DNA of 64,000 bases from Hyphomicrobiaceae bacterium (lineage in GTDB: Bacteria; Pseudomonadota; Alphaproteobacteria; Rhizobiales; Hyphomicrobiaceae): positions 18,174 through 82,173 of the forward strand of contig JANXWC010000256.1 of the NCBI GenBank assembly GCA_025351355.1, written 5' to 3'. A model generated the notes under the pieces. It did not search any database. It was not told the DNA's origin and saw only the letters and a program-made list of their open reading frames with translations. A program made the position numbers and the translations under genes. This document shows positions 63,895-64,000 of this stretch, one piece after another. How positions within the stretch are numbered: position 1 is the stretch's first letter; every line of letters begins with the position of its first letter.

Positions 63895-64000
63895 TTATTG
63901 ACCGTGTGACTCGGCGTGTGATTCAGAGAGTCTGCCCGAATCAGCGGGTGGAGATGTGTCGATATGGCTGGTGGGATCGAGGCGGTTGCCGCGTCGGTCT
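63895..64000 (-). CDS. Possible C-terminal end of a gene that continues past the window
   Basis: On the reverse strand an open frame enters from the edge and stops at a TAA at 63895-63897, giving about 34 residues (DRRGNRLDPTSHIDTSPPAD onward, ending SESHAESHGQ). The His/Ser-rich end could be a real C-terminus. Only this fragment is visible, and an alternative forward start at 63964 cannot be excluded. Confidence 0.3.
   Translation of the reverse strand, partial: DRRGNRLDPTSHIDTSPPADSGRLSESHAESHGQ

Overview
The window is chromosomal DNA of a GC-rich alphaproteobacterium, most likely a member of the Hyphomicrobiales (Rhizobiales). The indicators are the rpmH-rnpA-yidC-engB core block with argB a little further on, the very long UvrB, the HU protein with a Lys/Pro/Ala-rich N-terminal arm, DUF2244 next to nth, and HWE-type sensor kinases. 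I saw no rRNA, tRNA, CRISPR array, phage or insertion-sequence transposase.

Layout. 0-5 kb: the start of pobA (4-hydroxybenzoate 3-monooxygenase, cut by the window edge), divergent from an apparent sulfoacetate catabolic cluster (sauU transporter, sauS acylating sulfoacetaldehyde dehydrogenase, sauT CoA ligase). 5-13 kb: envelope and unknown proteins (DUF4403-like, DUF1003, membrane-anchored SNase-like protein, two convergent unknown genes, a small XRE regulator, an oligopeptide-type solute-binding protein). 13-24 kb: three tandem 58-bp palindromic repeats, an M15 peptidase, then a dense signalling region. This region holds a complete histidine kinase, a TVP38 membrane protein overlapping a mercuric-reductase/lipoamide-dehydrogenase-like flavoprotein, a NarL-type regulator, a kinase-like protein with a decayed ATP site, a cyclic-nucleotide-binding-domain protein, a single-domain receiver and a five-PAS HWE kinase. 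24-35 kb: rpmH, rnpA, yidC, engB, then pyrF, gloB, an L-idonate-5-dehydrogenase-like enzyme, an unusual Clp-N-domain membrane protein, and argB. 35-45 kb: SDR, DUF2244, nth, serine-glyoxylate aminotransferase with an overlapping exporter, HU, an Old Yellow Enzyme, a double MaoC protein, PhzF, and two small secreted proteins. 46-47 kb: a toxin-antitoxin-like locus in which a RelE/ParE toxin is coupled to an unusual coiled-coil/winged-helix protein and a probable original antitoxin lies apart. 47-57 kb: uvrB, a TauE/SafE permease, ccdA-thiD, a secreted protein, a candidate structured RNA, threonine dehydratase with an overlapping MFS gene, rpe and a nucleotidyltransferase-fold protein. 57-64 kb: gabD, a DUF937 protein, asd, a ZrgA-like DUF2796 gene under a perfect Zur-box-like palindrome, an acyltransferase-3 gene, and perhaps the end of one more gene at the edge.

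Many intergenic regions carry dispersed palindromic elements of at least four kinds, and several genes are followed by clear intrinsic terminators. The items most worth following up are the reorganised toxin-antitoxin locus, the Clp-N membrane protein, the ChpT-like degenerate kinase in the signalling cluster, the sau cluster, the Zur-box/zrgA unit, and the repeat families.
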